Shown: in pieces, positions 10,001-17,433 of the stretch | How the letters are laid out: each line of letters starts with the position of its first letter | How positions within the stretch are numbered: the first letter of the stretch is position 1 | Notes under the pieces: generated by a model | Seen by the model: the letters and a program-made list of their open reading frames with translations, nothing else | What the model was told of the DNA's origin: nothing | Database searches by the model: none | Made by a program: the position numbers and the translations under genes | Assembly (NCBI GenBank): GCA_943846735.1 | Contig: OX044364.1 | Location: forward strand, 1,984,001-2,048,000 | Length of the DNA: 64,000 bases | Reading direction: 5' to 3' | Origin: CAJQLB01 sp905479065 | GTDB lineage: Bacteria > Bacteroidota > Bacteroidia > Flavobacteriales > Flavobacteriaceae

Positions 10001-12179
10001 GTCTATCAATTCAAACGGGACAGCGTCAAATAATACAGGTCCAAATTCTGCGGCTCAAGGAGCCTATTATATCTATGTAGAAGCTTCAGGGAACGGAACA
10101 GGTTATCCAAATAAGCTAGCAACGTTAAATTCCCCTTGTTTTGATTTGACTGATTTAACACAAGCTAATTTTAACTTCCAATATCATATGTACGGTTCCT
10201 CGGACATGGGTACAATTAATTTAGAACTTAGTGATGATGATGGGGCTACTTGGTCAAGTTTGTGGAGTCAATCAGGAAATCAAGGCAACCAATGGCTTAG
10301 TGTTGAAGTGAATTTAAATGCATTTACTGGCAAGGGTGTGCAATTACGCTTTAATCGACTTGTTGGAGGCACATGGCAAGCAGATATTGCGATAGATAAT
10401 CTAGGCTTAACTGGCCTTGGAGAGCCAGATACAACAGCACCAGTGCTAGTTTTAAATGGTGCTTCTGTTATTAATTTAGAGCAAGGGTCTAGTTATACTG
10501 AGCAAGGGGCTACCGCTTCAGACAATATAGATGGAGATATCACTTCGAGTATTACAATTGGTGGAGATACTGTTAATACGAGTGTTGTTGGCACTTACAA
10601 TGTTGTATATTCGGTTAGTGATACTGCTGGAAATTCTTCTCAAGAGACTAGAACTGTCAATGTAAGTGCAGATGCAACAATACCTGTGATTACGTTAATT
10701 GGTTCATCTGAAGTTAATATAAATGTTGGAGATGTTTACTCAGATGCGGGAGCAACAGCTCAAGATAATTTTGATGGAGACCTTACTAATGATATCGTTA
10801 CAAACAATTCTGTAGATACGAGTGTTGCAGGATCCTATACAGTGACTTACAATGTTAATGATGCTGCTGGGAACTCAGCAAATGAGGTTGTTAGATTGAT
10901 TAATGTGTTTCAAGATACAACAGCACCAGTGCTAGTTTTAAATGGTGCTTCTGTTATTAATTTAGAGCAAGGGTCTAGTTATACTGAGCAAGGGGCTACC
11001 GCTTCAGACAATATAGATGGAGATATCACTTCGAGTATTACAATTGGTGGAGATACTGTTAATACGAGTGTTGTTGGCACTTACAATGTTGTATATTCGG
11101 TTAGTGATACTGCTGGAAATTCTTCTCAAGAGACTAGAACTGTCAATGTAAGTGCAGATGCAACAATACCTGTGATTACGTTAATTGGTTCATCTGAAGT
11201 TAATATAAATGTTGGAGATGTTTACTCAGATGCGGGAGCAACAGCTCAAGATAATTTTGATGGAGACCTTACTAATGATATCGTTACAAACAATTCTGTA
11301 GATACGAGTGTTGCAGGATCCTATACAGTGACTTACAATGTTAATGATGCTGCTGGGAACTCAGCAAATGAGGTTGTTAGATTGATTAATGTTTCAGTTC
11401 AACCAACAGGCCCAGTTGTTTTAAATGAAGGTTATTTTGAATCAGGCTGGGATGGCTGGTCTGACGGCGGAAGCGATTGTGCAAGACGAGCAAATAGTTC
11501 GTACTCTTATGAAAACAATTATTCTATTAGAATACGGGATAATTCTGGTGTTGGATCATCAATGACCTTATCAAATGTAGATTTATCCCCATACGCCCAA
11601 GTAGAGGTAGATTTTTATTTTTACGTAAGGAGTATGGAAAATAATGAAGATTTCTGGTTAAGATATTACAACGGTTCCAATTGGACTACAGTAGCAACTT
11701 GGACACGAGGGACAGATATTGAAAATAACACGTTTTATAATGCGACTATTGTCTTATCTGCGTCTCAATTTAATTTTGCAAATAATTCAGGTTTTAGATT
11801 CCAAAATGATGCATCAGGAAATAATGATCAAATATGGATTGATCAGGTTACAATTTCTGGAATTTCTTCAACATCAACAATCCAAAATTCAATAATACCA
11901 TTAGGAACCGGTAATACCGGTTTCGCCTCAAATGAGAGTGATTTTGAAGATTTAGATGTCGTAATTTATCCAAATCCAGTTTCAGGAAATAATTTAAATG
12001 TTGTTTTATTAGATTACAATGGAATTTATTACCGCGTAATGAACATGTTAGGTCAAACGGTAGATTCTGGTCAATTAAAAAATCGACAAGTAAACGTCGA
12101 GAATTTAGAATCAGGAATGTACTTTATAGAAATTAATGATGGAGAAGAAGTCTTCATTAAAAAGTTTATTCGAAGATAA
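7071..12179 (+). CDS. M4 (thermolysin-like) T9SS-secreted metalloprotease
   Basis: This 1702-residue exported zinc protease has a signal peptide (1-20) and an FTP/PepSY-type propeptide (about 40-215). The M4 catalytic domain has H361-E362-x-x-H365 and Glu385 as zinc ligands and catalytic Glu, and GVHYNSGVQN as the family's second active-site segment. A fibronectin type III domain (about 547-634) and a GEVED domain (about 643-777) follow. Three pairs of DUF5011-like Ig modules (780-940, 1119-1280, 1282-1441) come next, with a MAM-like jelly-roll between pairs 1 and 2 (about 953-1117) and another jelly-roll at about 1445-1602. A type A T9SS sorting domain (1625-1702, beginning IYPNP) ends the protein. 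It probably degrades extracellular protein on the surface or outside the cell. The three module pairs are nearly identical in DNA. Confidence 0.93.
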   Translation: MKFYSATLAMCFFVFGSVLAQQKQNDDTFKYPDVLKFNLSQTGEPNSIIFKNSTQIRPSQVDMLFNRILKVSKEDDMRLLSSKEDHLGFKHDKYTQYYNNIQVEFATYTIHSKNGKVTSMRGDYFNVKGVKTNPNISNIAAFNAAIGHVNAKAYIWDNEAEAEVLEYQKPIGELVIFPVMSKINDVPRLAFKFDIYAQEPVYRADVYIDALTGEFIFENKKIHHVDVSASGQSLYNGNVSFTADNLSGSYRLRQSVDGGGIQTFDMNNGTNYGSASDITSNSTSFNSPTGVQAHFGAEQTHKYFSQEHARNSYNGNGAVIRSYVSYSNNYVNAFWDGSRMTYGDGDGVNYGPLVSVDIVGHEITHGVTEYAANLVYSYQSGALNESFSDIFGESIEKFATGSNDWLMGDDIGAGGSGGALRSMSNPNIYGDPDTYLGTNWYSGSGDNGGVHYNSGVQNFWFYLLTVGGSGTNDIGDAYSVSSIGMNKAAAIAYRNLTVYLTTNSQYSDARNGAIQSAIDLYGSGSIEEIATTNAWYAVGVGEAYVQTCALTAPAGLTASNITDNGFVIEWSNVSGAVSYTVTINGSTDIVAGLSYNASGLIAGTDYNVMVQANCSPGDSGVSSSISLTTTGTTPLVYCNSSSSNINDEYIGRVQLNSIDNSSGAQFYTDFTGISTALVEGTEHTLTVTPIWTGTIYSEGYAVWIDYNKDGDFADSGELVWSQSPTQTTPVNGSFIVPESAVNGATRMRVSMKYNGVPSSCESFTYGEVEDYTVVIESAGPDTTAPVLVLNGASVINLEQGSSYTEQGATASDNIDGDITSSITIGGDTVNTSVVGTYNVVYSVSDTAGNSSQETRTVNVSADATIPVITLIGSSEVNINVGDVYSDAGATAQDNFDGDLTNDIVTNNSVDTSVAGSYTVTYNVNDAAGNSANEVVRSVNVLEPSLGCMSGISSFPYLEGFENSLGGWTQASNDDINWSINSNGTASNNTGPNSAAQGAYYIYVEASGNGTGYPNKLATLNSPCFDLTDLTQANFNFQYHMYGSSDMGTINLELSDDDGATWSSLWSQSGNQGNQWLSVEVNLNAFTGKGVQLRFNRLVGGTWQADIAIDNLGLTGLGEPDTTAPVLVLNGASVINLEQGSSYTEQGATASDNIDGDITSSITIGGDTVNTSVVGTYNVVYSVSDTAGNSSQETRTVNVSADATIPVITLIGSSEVNINVGDVYSDAGATAQDNFDGDLTNDIVTNNSVDTSVAGSYTVTYNVNDAAGNSANEVVRLINVFQDTTAPVLVLNGASVINLEQGSSYTEQGATASDNIDGDITSSITIGGDTVNTSVVGTYNVVYSVSDTAGNSSQETRTVNVSADATIPVITLIGSSEVNINVGDVYSDAGATAQDNFDGDLTNDIVTNNSVDTSVAGSYTVTYNVNDAAGNSANEVVRLINVSVQPTGPVVLNEGYFESGWDGWSDGGSDCARRANSSYSYENNYSIRIRDNSGVGSSMTLSNVDLSPYAQVEVDFYFYVRSMENNEDFWLRYYNGSNWTTVATWTRGTDIENNTFYNATIVLSASQFNFANNSGFRFQNDASGNNDQIWIDQVTISGISSTSTIQNSIIPLGTGNTGFASNESDFEDLDVVIYPNPVSGNNLNVVLLDYNGIYYRVMNMLGQTVDSGQLKNRQVNVENLESGMYFIEINDGEEVFIKKFIRR
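9408..9879 (+). repeat. DUF5011 pair repeat, copy 1
   Basis: First of three in-frame copies of a module pair inside the M4 protease gene. By eye its 472 bases are identical to 10425-10896 and to the matching part of copy 3. It ends where GTTAGATCGG replaces the GTTAGATTGA of the other copies. Confidence 0.95.
10425..10906 (+). repeat. DUF5011 pair repeat, copy 2
   Basis: Second copy, separated from copy 1 by the MAM-like domain and lying 1017 bases downstream of it. It abuts copy 3 with a 486-base period (162 codons). Confidence 0.95.
10914..11392 (+). repeat. DUF5011 pair repeat, copy 3
   Basis: Third copy, in tandem with copy 2. It shares ten more bases with copy 2 at the 3' side than copy 1 does, so copies 2 and 3 are probably the younger duplication. 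Confidence 0.95.
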
Positions 12180-12196
12180 TTCGATTCGTTCATGTT

Positions 12197-12234
12197 AAAT
12201 AAAAAAGTCTAGATTTTTCTAGGCTTTTTTATTT
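12197..12234 (+). terminator. Hairpin terminator after M4 protease
   Basis: A 17-bp stem (AAATAAAAAAGTCTAGA pairing with TCTAGGCTTTTTTATTT, one G-T pair) around a short T loop, ending in a T-run, 17 bases after the stop codon. Confidence 0.85.
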
Positions 12235-12379
12235 AATCTCAGCTATGATTTTGGCATAAATAGGATAGATTTTTATGTTGTCAGTACAATTTCCCAATGA
12301 CGTCAGACATAAAAATCTTTAATCACTTGCAAAATACAATTAATAAACTACCTTTAGGCAACCAATAAAAACTAATCAC

Positions 12380-13078
12380 ATGAAAAATTTCTTTTTTACA
12401 TCATTATTATTGCTTTGTTTAAATATTAGCGCTCAAGAATATTACTGGACGTCCTACAACTTCAATGTTGATTCTGAGGATGTTGAGATTGTAACTAAAT
12501 TAACAAATGATTATTTCAGTTCTGAAAACTCAAAGGCTGATGGAGTTTCCGTATATCTTTTTCAAAACCACTTTCATGACAGCAGTTTAAGCTCAAGTCA
12601 CGAAATTGTGTTTGCTGGAACTTATGAGGCGATGGGTAATCAGTATTCTCAGGGAGAAAACACTAGCTGGGATTTATACCTTACTAAATTAGGACAATAC
12701 ACGAAAAGGTTTTCTGCTGCTGCAGGAAGAAGTCTTCATTCCTTTGGTGTCCCTGGGTCACATCCTGTTCAAAATTTGTTTTGGCTAAAAGTCAAGGATG
12801 CTGCTCAGTTTGCTTCTGGATTTAAAAAGTATAATGAAAAGTATAACCCTGCAGATAGAAGAGTAACGCTTGGGCAATTTCGATTAGGCAGAAGTCCTCT
12901 AGGGGAATCACATTATGTTCTTATTGGTGTTGATGATTTTAAAACAGCAATGAACCCAGGCTTATACAGACAATCCAATCCCGCGGCCAAAGAAGCATGG
13001 GGGAAATACATGGATGATATTGATGGAAATGTAGAATTGATAAGAACTTCCACAAGAGTTATGCTTGGCAAGTGGTAA
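12380..13078 (+). CDS. Secreted protein of unknown function
   Basis: I do not recognise this 232-residue protein. It has a clear signal peptide (MKNFFFTSLLLLCLNISAQ), so it is exported to the periplasm or beyond. There is no lipobox after the signal, no T9SS sorting domain and no obvious catalytic motif. The mature part mixes aromatic-rich segments (EYYWTSYNF, SWDLYLTKLGQY) with basic ones. It stands alone between two terminators, so it is its own transcription unit. Confidence 0.8.
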   Translation: MKNFFFTSLLLLCLNISAQEYYWTSYNFNVDSEDVEIVTKLTNDYFSSENSKADGVSVYLFQNHFHDSSLSSSHEIVFAGTYEAMGNQYSQGENTSWDLYLTKLGQYTKRFSAAAGRSLHSFGVPGSHPVQNLFWLKVKDAAQFASGFKKYNEKYNPADRRVTLGQFRLGRSPLGESHYVLIGVDDFKTAMNPGLYRQSNPAAKEAWGKYMDDIDGNVELIRTSTRVMLGKW

Positions 13079-13097
13079 ACCTGTCAAATAGTGTCTT

Positions 13098-13129
13098 ATA
13101 AAAAACCTCCAATCTTGGGGGTTTTTTAT
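13098..13129 (+). terminator. Hairpin terminator
   Basis: ATAAAAAACCTCC pairs with GGGGGTTTTTTAT around a six-base loop, 19 bases after the unknown secreted gene. The A and T runs on both sides would let it work in either direction. Confidence 0.85.
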
Positions 13130-13229
13130 AGGCCATTTTTATTCTAAACACCTCAATAGAATACTTAAAAACACTTTAAACAAGTGTTATATTATTATTG
13201 ACAAAAGCCTTCAAATTCATTTAAAATTG

Positions 13230-14339
13230 TCAAGATTTATCCTCCATTAAACCCAAACGTTTTGCTCTAGTTTCCCAACTTTTTCTTGCTAACAATTGCA
13301 AATCAGCTACGTTGTCACTTTCATCCATAATTTCTAAACCTAAAAGCGTTTCAATAACATCTTCCATTGTTACAAGGCCATTGACAGAGCCGTATTCGTC
13401 AACAACAAGCGCTAAATGATTTCTGTTTTTCACTAATTCTTCAAAAAGTGACGGTATTGGCATGTGTCTATTTACAATAATAATATCTCGCTTAATGTCA
13501 GATAACTTCTTGTGACCGTGGTCAAAAGCCATTTCCTTAAAAATGTCATCTTTCAAGACTAGTCCTGTAATGTTGTCTTGAGAACTGGTATAAATTGGAA
13601 TTCTTGAGAAGCGGATGTTATGATTATCGTTAAAAAAGGCTTCAATCGTCATTGAATCAATTTCGGTTTTCATAACTGTTCGTGGTGTCATGATATCTTT
13701 TGCTTGAATTTCTTTAAAATTGAGAAGATTTTTTATCACCTTGCTTTCTGTTTCATGAAAAACTCCCTCTTTTTGAGCAATATCTGTCATTGCAATGAAT
13801 CCTTCTCTACTTAAAATACTTCCATGACTTTTGCTTCCAACAAGTCTCGTAGTAAGTTGTAACAACCATAGAACCCCAGTCCATTTTAAAGGGAAAATAA
13901 GGAGTTTTAGTGTTTTTGTCGTAAAATTAGCGAGCTGTTTCCAGTAAGTAGCCCCAATAGTTTTTGGAATAATTTCTGAAGCAACCAATATCATAATTGT
14001 CATAACTGCAGATACAAGTCCAACCATTATATCTTCAGTCAAATTAAATCCAAAAAAACGATGTGTGACATCCCCATATAGGTCATAGTAGGCTACTTTG
14101 GCCTGAACACCAACTAAAATAGCTCCCACAGTGTGCGCAATTGTATTGAGCGTCAAGATTGCGATGAGAGGTCTATCCACATCTCTTTTTAGAAGCTCTA
14201 AATGACTTGCGTAATGCTTTTTCTCTTGTTTTTTTATGTTGATAAAAGTAGGAGTAACACTTAATAACACCGCTTCTAAAATTGAACACAAAAAGGAAAA
14301 GAAAATTGAGATAATTGCATAAAATAATAATAAACCCAT
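13230..14339 (-). CDS. CNNM/CorC-type transporter-associated protein
   Basis: The N-terminal DUF21 (CNNM) membrane domain covers about residues 1-180 with four hydrophobic segments, starting MGLLLFYAIISIFFSFLCS. A pair of CBS domains follows (about 195-320, with IMTPRTVM and VDEYGSVNGLVTMEDVIE). Relatives bind ATP and magnesium in the CBS pair and are linked to magnesium or cobalt export. Most hemolysin-like family members end with a CorC_HlyC domain of about 80 residues; here only some 45 residues follow the CBS pair, so that domain is absent. The ion it handles cannot be told from sequence. Confidence 0.85.
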   Translation of the reverse strand: MGLLLFYAIISIFFSFLCSILEAVLLSVTPTFINIKKQEKKHYASHLELLKRDVDRPLIAILTLNTIAHTVGAILVGVQAKVAYYDLYGDVTHRFFGFNLTEDIMVGLVSAVMTIMILVASEIIPKTIGATYWKQLANFTTKTLKLLIFPLKWTGVLWLLQLTTRLVGSKSHGSILSREGFIAMTDIAQKEGVFHETESKVIKNLLNFKEIQAKDIMTPRTVMKTEIDSMTIEAFFNDNHNIRFSRIPIYTSSQDNITGLVLKDDIFKEMAFDHGHKKLSDIKRDIIIVNRHMPIPSLFEELVKNRNHLALVVDEYGSVNGLVTMEDVIETLLGLEIMDESDNVADLQLLARKSWETRAKRLGLMEDKS

Positions 14340-14593
14340 TGTGCTTGTTTAGAACAATCTAAAGTACTAATTATTTATCATTCCTTTTCATATGAGACTG
14401 TAAGAAAATTTTTATCGCAACATGTACAAAATATTAAACATTTAGTTATGTTTTTGTTATTTTGAAAGCTAAATACAAGTTGATAAGTAACAAAGATTAG
14501 TTTTCTTTATCAAGATTTTTTAAGGGTCACTTTAATTCATATACATGATGTTGTAAGTTATCTAGGAGAGAATTTTAAAAAAATTAGATACAA

Positions 14594-16135
14594 TTACATA
14601 AAGTGTTCATTCACTATGTCAATCATGCTATTAATAGTAGGGGTTTTTGCAACGCGCACATCTTTAAAGTGTTTTTTTGCTTCAACTGCGGTACTGTTTC
14701 CAAAGCAAAATGCAATGTTATTGGAATGATTTTGTTTTAAATAACTGTGAACGGCTAGAGGACTAAAAAACAAGACCCCTTCAATAGAATCTTTGATTTT
14801 TATATCATCATACTTGATGTCATATGCTTTGACGTTTTGTACCGATACATTGTGATTTTGTAACATTGTTTGTAAATCATCTGAGAGCGGTTCGTTACCA
14901 AAGTAAATCAATTCATCTCCATCAATGTGGTCTATTAAATGAGTAATCAAATCATGGTCACTTTTTTCAGTCTTTTTAACCTCTCCTATTGTATTTGAAA
15001 CAAATCTTTTTGTTCGTCGTCCAACACAATATATATTTTGAAATTGAAGCTCGACTTTAGAAAAGTTGTGAAGTAAAGCTTCTGCAGTGTGTTTATCAGA
15101 TATAATCACATTTTTAATAGGAGCTCTAATAATTTGAGGTTTTATGCGGTTCACACTTATTTTGATAAAATCAGAACTTTCTGAAACTACATTTTCATTA
15201 AACAATAAGGATTGATTTTTAGTTAACGTTTTTGTTGAATAGACATTGATGTTTTCTTTAATGCTCGTCGATAAGTCCACAAGTTTATTACCCCCTCTAT
15301 CAATTATAAAATTTGCACAATAAGGGGCCACTTTATGGGACTCAGCCAATGTCTCAATTCGGGTAATCTCTATTTTTTTTGTTCCGCTTGAGCTTAGGAA
15401 AACACCCTTAAAGTGAATCTCCTCATCTTTTATGAAGGCCAAGGCACCAATTGCACTGTGATTATCACCATTTAATAGTTTAAAAAATGCGCGTTCTATA
15501 TCGATACATATCTCTGTTTCAGCATGATTGAGTTCATGACATATTTGAGCAATTGTGTCATTCTCTTTTACTGAAGTAAGAACAATTGAACCTTGGGCTG
15601 GAGTTGGGATCATCCAATCTAAATTAATCGCATTTTTTGGCTTCAAATTAAGACGGCCCAGCTCAGATGCAGAAAAAATCCCTGCATTTATTGAAGTATT
15701 TTCATTTAGTTGTTCTAGACGTTCATAGATGTTTCCAAAAGACTGGACTGTATTGTGTGATGGATATCTATTGAGCCATTGAGCTTTTTGTCTAGCATTT
15801 TCAATGAGTATTGTGGCGTTTTGTTGAGATAAAAACTCTTCATTTTTTTTAAAAATTAAGACATCCTTGAAATTCCCTCTTTTTAAAATTGCAACTTGAA
15901 TAATTTTTTCAGGAAACGGTTCAGTAAAATCGGTGAATGAATTGACAGCAAGATCAATATGATTGTCTAAAAGTTTTTTATGAATTAGAAGTGTACTAGG
16001 AGATATTTCCTGTTTTTCGGATGCTTTGTAAACTACTATTTCACATCGGTGTCCTAACTTATCAAGCATCTGACTCACAGCATTTGCTTGCCATAAATTT
16101 AATGGTGTATCATAAGAACCAATTTTAATTATCAT
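14594..16135 (-). CDS. Degenerate HemC-HemD fusion protein
   Basis: The N-terminal part (about 1-280) aligns with hydroxymethylbilane synthase (LWQANAVSQMLDKLGH, KAQWLNRYP, PTPAQGSIVL, RAFFKLLNG). The rest (about 290-513) looks like uroporphyrinogen-III synthase (LLFFSPLAVHSYL, FCFGNSTAVEAKKHF). HemC hallmarks are missing. The cofactor-bearing Cys of LNGGC is Asn225 (LNGDN), HSxKD is NSFTD (65-69), the twin Arg of SLRR is ARQ (114-116), RGN is FGN (133-135), and the GGKGLFTKE segment is lost. The frame is intact over 513 codons. It therefore probably cannot make hydroxymethylbilane as HemC does. HemD activity is possible. A -7-like box on the minus strand lies at 16246-16239. The divergent AraC gene is the usual partner of hemA-hemC in flavobacteria, but no hemA is here. 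Confidence 0.72.
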   Translation of the reverse strand: MIIKIGSYDTPLNLWQANAVSQMLDKLGHRCEIVVYKASEKQEISPSTLLIHKKLLDNHIDLAVNSFTDFTEPFPEKIIQVAILKRGNFKDVLIFKKNEEFLSQQNATILIENARQKAQWLNRYPSHNTVQSFGNIYERLEQLNENTSINAGIFSASELGRLNLKPKNAINLDWMIPTPAQGSIVLTSVKENDTIAQICHELNHAETEICIDIERAFFKLLNGDNHSAIGALAFIKDEEIHFKGVFLSSSGTKKIEITRIETLAESHKVAPYCANFIIDRGGNKLVDLSTSIKENINVYSTKTLTKNQSLLFNENVVSESSDFIKISVNRIKPQIIRAPIKNVIISDKHTAEALLHNFSKVELQFQNIYCVGRRTKRFVSNTIGEVKKTEKSDHDLITHLIDHIDGDELIYFGNEPLSDDLQTMLQNHNVSVQNVKAYDIKYDDIKIKDSIEGVLFFSPLAVHSYLKQNHSNNIAFCFGNSTAVEAKKHFKDVRVAKTPTINSMIDIVNEHFM

Positions 16136-16337
16136 AGTTTAGAAAGTTATTGTAAGGTTAAAAGTCTTCGAATTATTTTGTTATTTCAGATGCATTAAGA
16201 AATTAGTTGTACAATTAATCAGACATTTTAATATGCGTCAAAGTTAGTAGTTTTTTGCTGTTATAAATGAAATAATTTCAAAGCATTTTATCATAGCCAT
16301 AAAGACTTAAACTAGGGTATAATTAATGTTTTAGCAT

Positions 16338-16365
16338 TTGTTTTAAATAAAGTATGTTATTTTTG
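16338..16365 (+). promoter_or_regulatory. Promoter of AraC gene (-33/-7)
   Basis: TTG at 16338-16340 and TATTTTTG at 16358-16365 with a 17-base spacer match the Bacteroidetes consensus TTG-N17-23-TAnnTTTG. The ATG of the AraC gene is about 50 bases downstream. Confidence 0.6.
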
Positions 16366-16415
16366 TAAATAATCTGTGTGTTAGTTTAAGTTTCTGTTGG
16401 ACAGAGGCATAAAAT

Positions 16416-17315
16416 ATGAAAAACGAAATATTAAGTAATACTGCTATTCAAGGAGACTTCGATGAGACAAAAGTTGAAGAAGACTTTTTTGTTTTGACTT
16501 ATCAAAATTTAGGCTCCAGCGTTCAAACAGTTGAACGCCATATCGACAACACTTTTATACAATTTCATTTTTGCAACAAGGGTCATGCTAATTTTCAGTT
16601 TAATAATGGAAGTTACACATTAAAAATTGCTAAAGAGACGTCACTTTTACTGTACAATCCACAACGGAATTTACCAATCCATCTTGAAATACAGGCGGAG
16701 TCATCACTAATTTCTGTTTTGATTTCTATTAAAAAATTTCATGCCTTGTTTTCTGAAGAGGCAAACTATATTTCCTTTTTAAGTGAGGACAACAGGGATA
16801 AAAAGTATTACAAAGACGGTATTATTTCTCCCTCCGTGTCAATAGTTTTAAATCAATTGTTAAATTATAATCTTAATAATTCCATTAAAAACTTGTATTT
16901 TAAAGGTAAAACTTATGAATTATTGAGTCTTTATTTTAATCGTAGCGGAGGTGTAAATACTGAACAGTGCCCGTTTTTGGTTGATGAGTCAAATGTAATA
17001 AAAATTAGGAAAGCCAAAGACATCATGATATCGCGCATGTCTGAACCTCCGAGCTTACAGGAGCTTGCTGATGAAATTGAGTTGAGCTTAAAGAAACTCA
17101 AAGAAGGATTTAAGCAAATTTATGGAGATTCTGTTTTTAGTTTTCTCTTTGATTATAAAATGGAATTTGCACGAAAGTTAATTGAAGCAGGTGACCACAA
17201 TGTCAACGAAGTTGGATTGAAGATTGGTTATAGTACGGCGAGTCATTTTATTGCTGCTTTTAAAAAGAAATACGGTACAACTCCAAAAAAATATTTGATG
17301 TCACTATCATCTTAA
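16416..17315 (+). CDS. AraC family transcriptional regulator
   Basis: A 299-residue regulator with a divergent N-terminal sensing half and a C-terminal pair of helix-turn-helix motifs (about 200-299, including LQELADEIELSLKKLKEGF and VGLKIGYSTASHFIAAFKKK). It resembles the AraC-type regulator that sits divergently beside heme genes in flavobacteria, with EQCPFL before the DNA-binding half. Its divergent neighbour here is the degenerate HemC-HemD protein, which it may control. Effector unknown. Confidence 0.85.
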   Translation: MKNEILSNTAIQGDFDETKVEEDFFVLTYQNLGSSVQTVERHIDNTFIQFHFCNKGHANFQFNNGSYTLKIAKETSLLLYNPQRNLPIHLEIQAESSLISVLISIKKFHALFSEEANYISFLSEDNRDKKYYKDGIISPSVSIVLNQLLNYNLNNSIKNLYFKGKTYELLSLYFNRSGGVNTEQCPFLVDESNVIKIRKAKDIMISRMSEPPSLQELADEIELSLKKLKEGFKQIYGDSVFSFLFDYKMEFARKLIEAGDHNVNEVGLKIGYSTASHFIAAFKKKYGTTPKKYLMSLSS

Positions 17316-17433
17316 TACAAGAGTGTTATTTCACACCCATTTATTATATTTTCATGCGTTAAAATGTTTTAGATTTTACGAGTAGTAAGATTTTATTATT
17401 ACTTTTAAATGTAATTAACTAAAAATATTAAAA

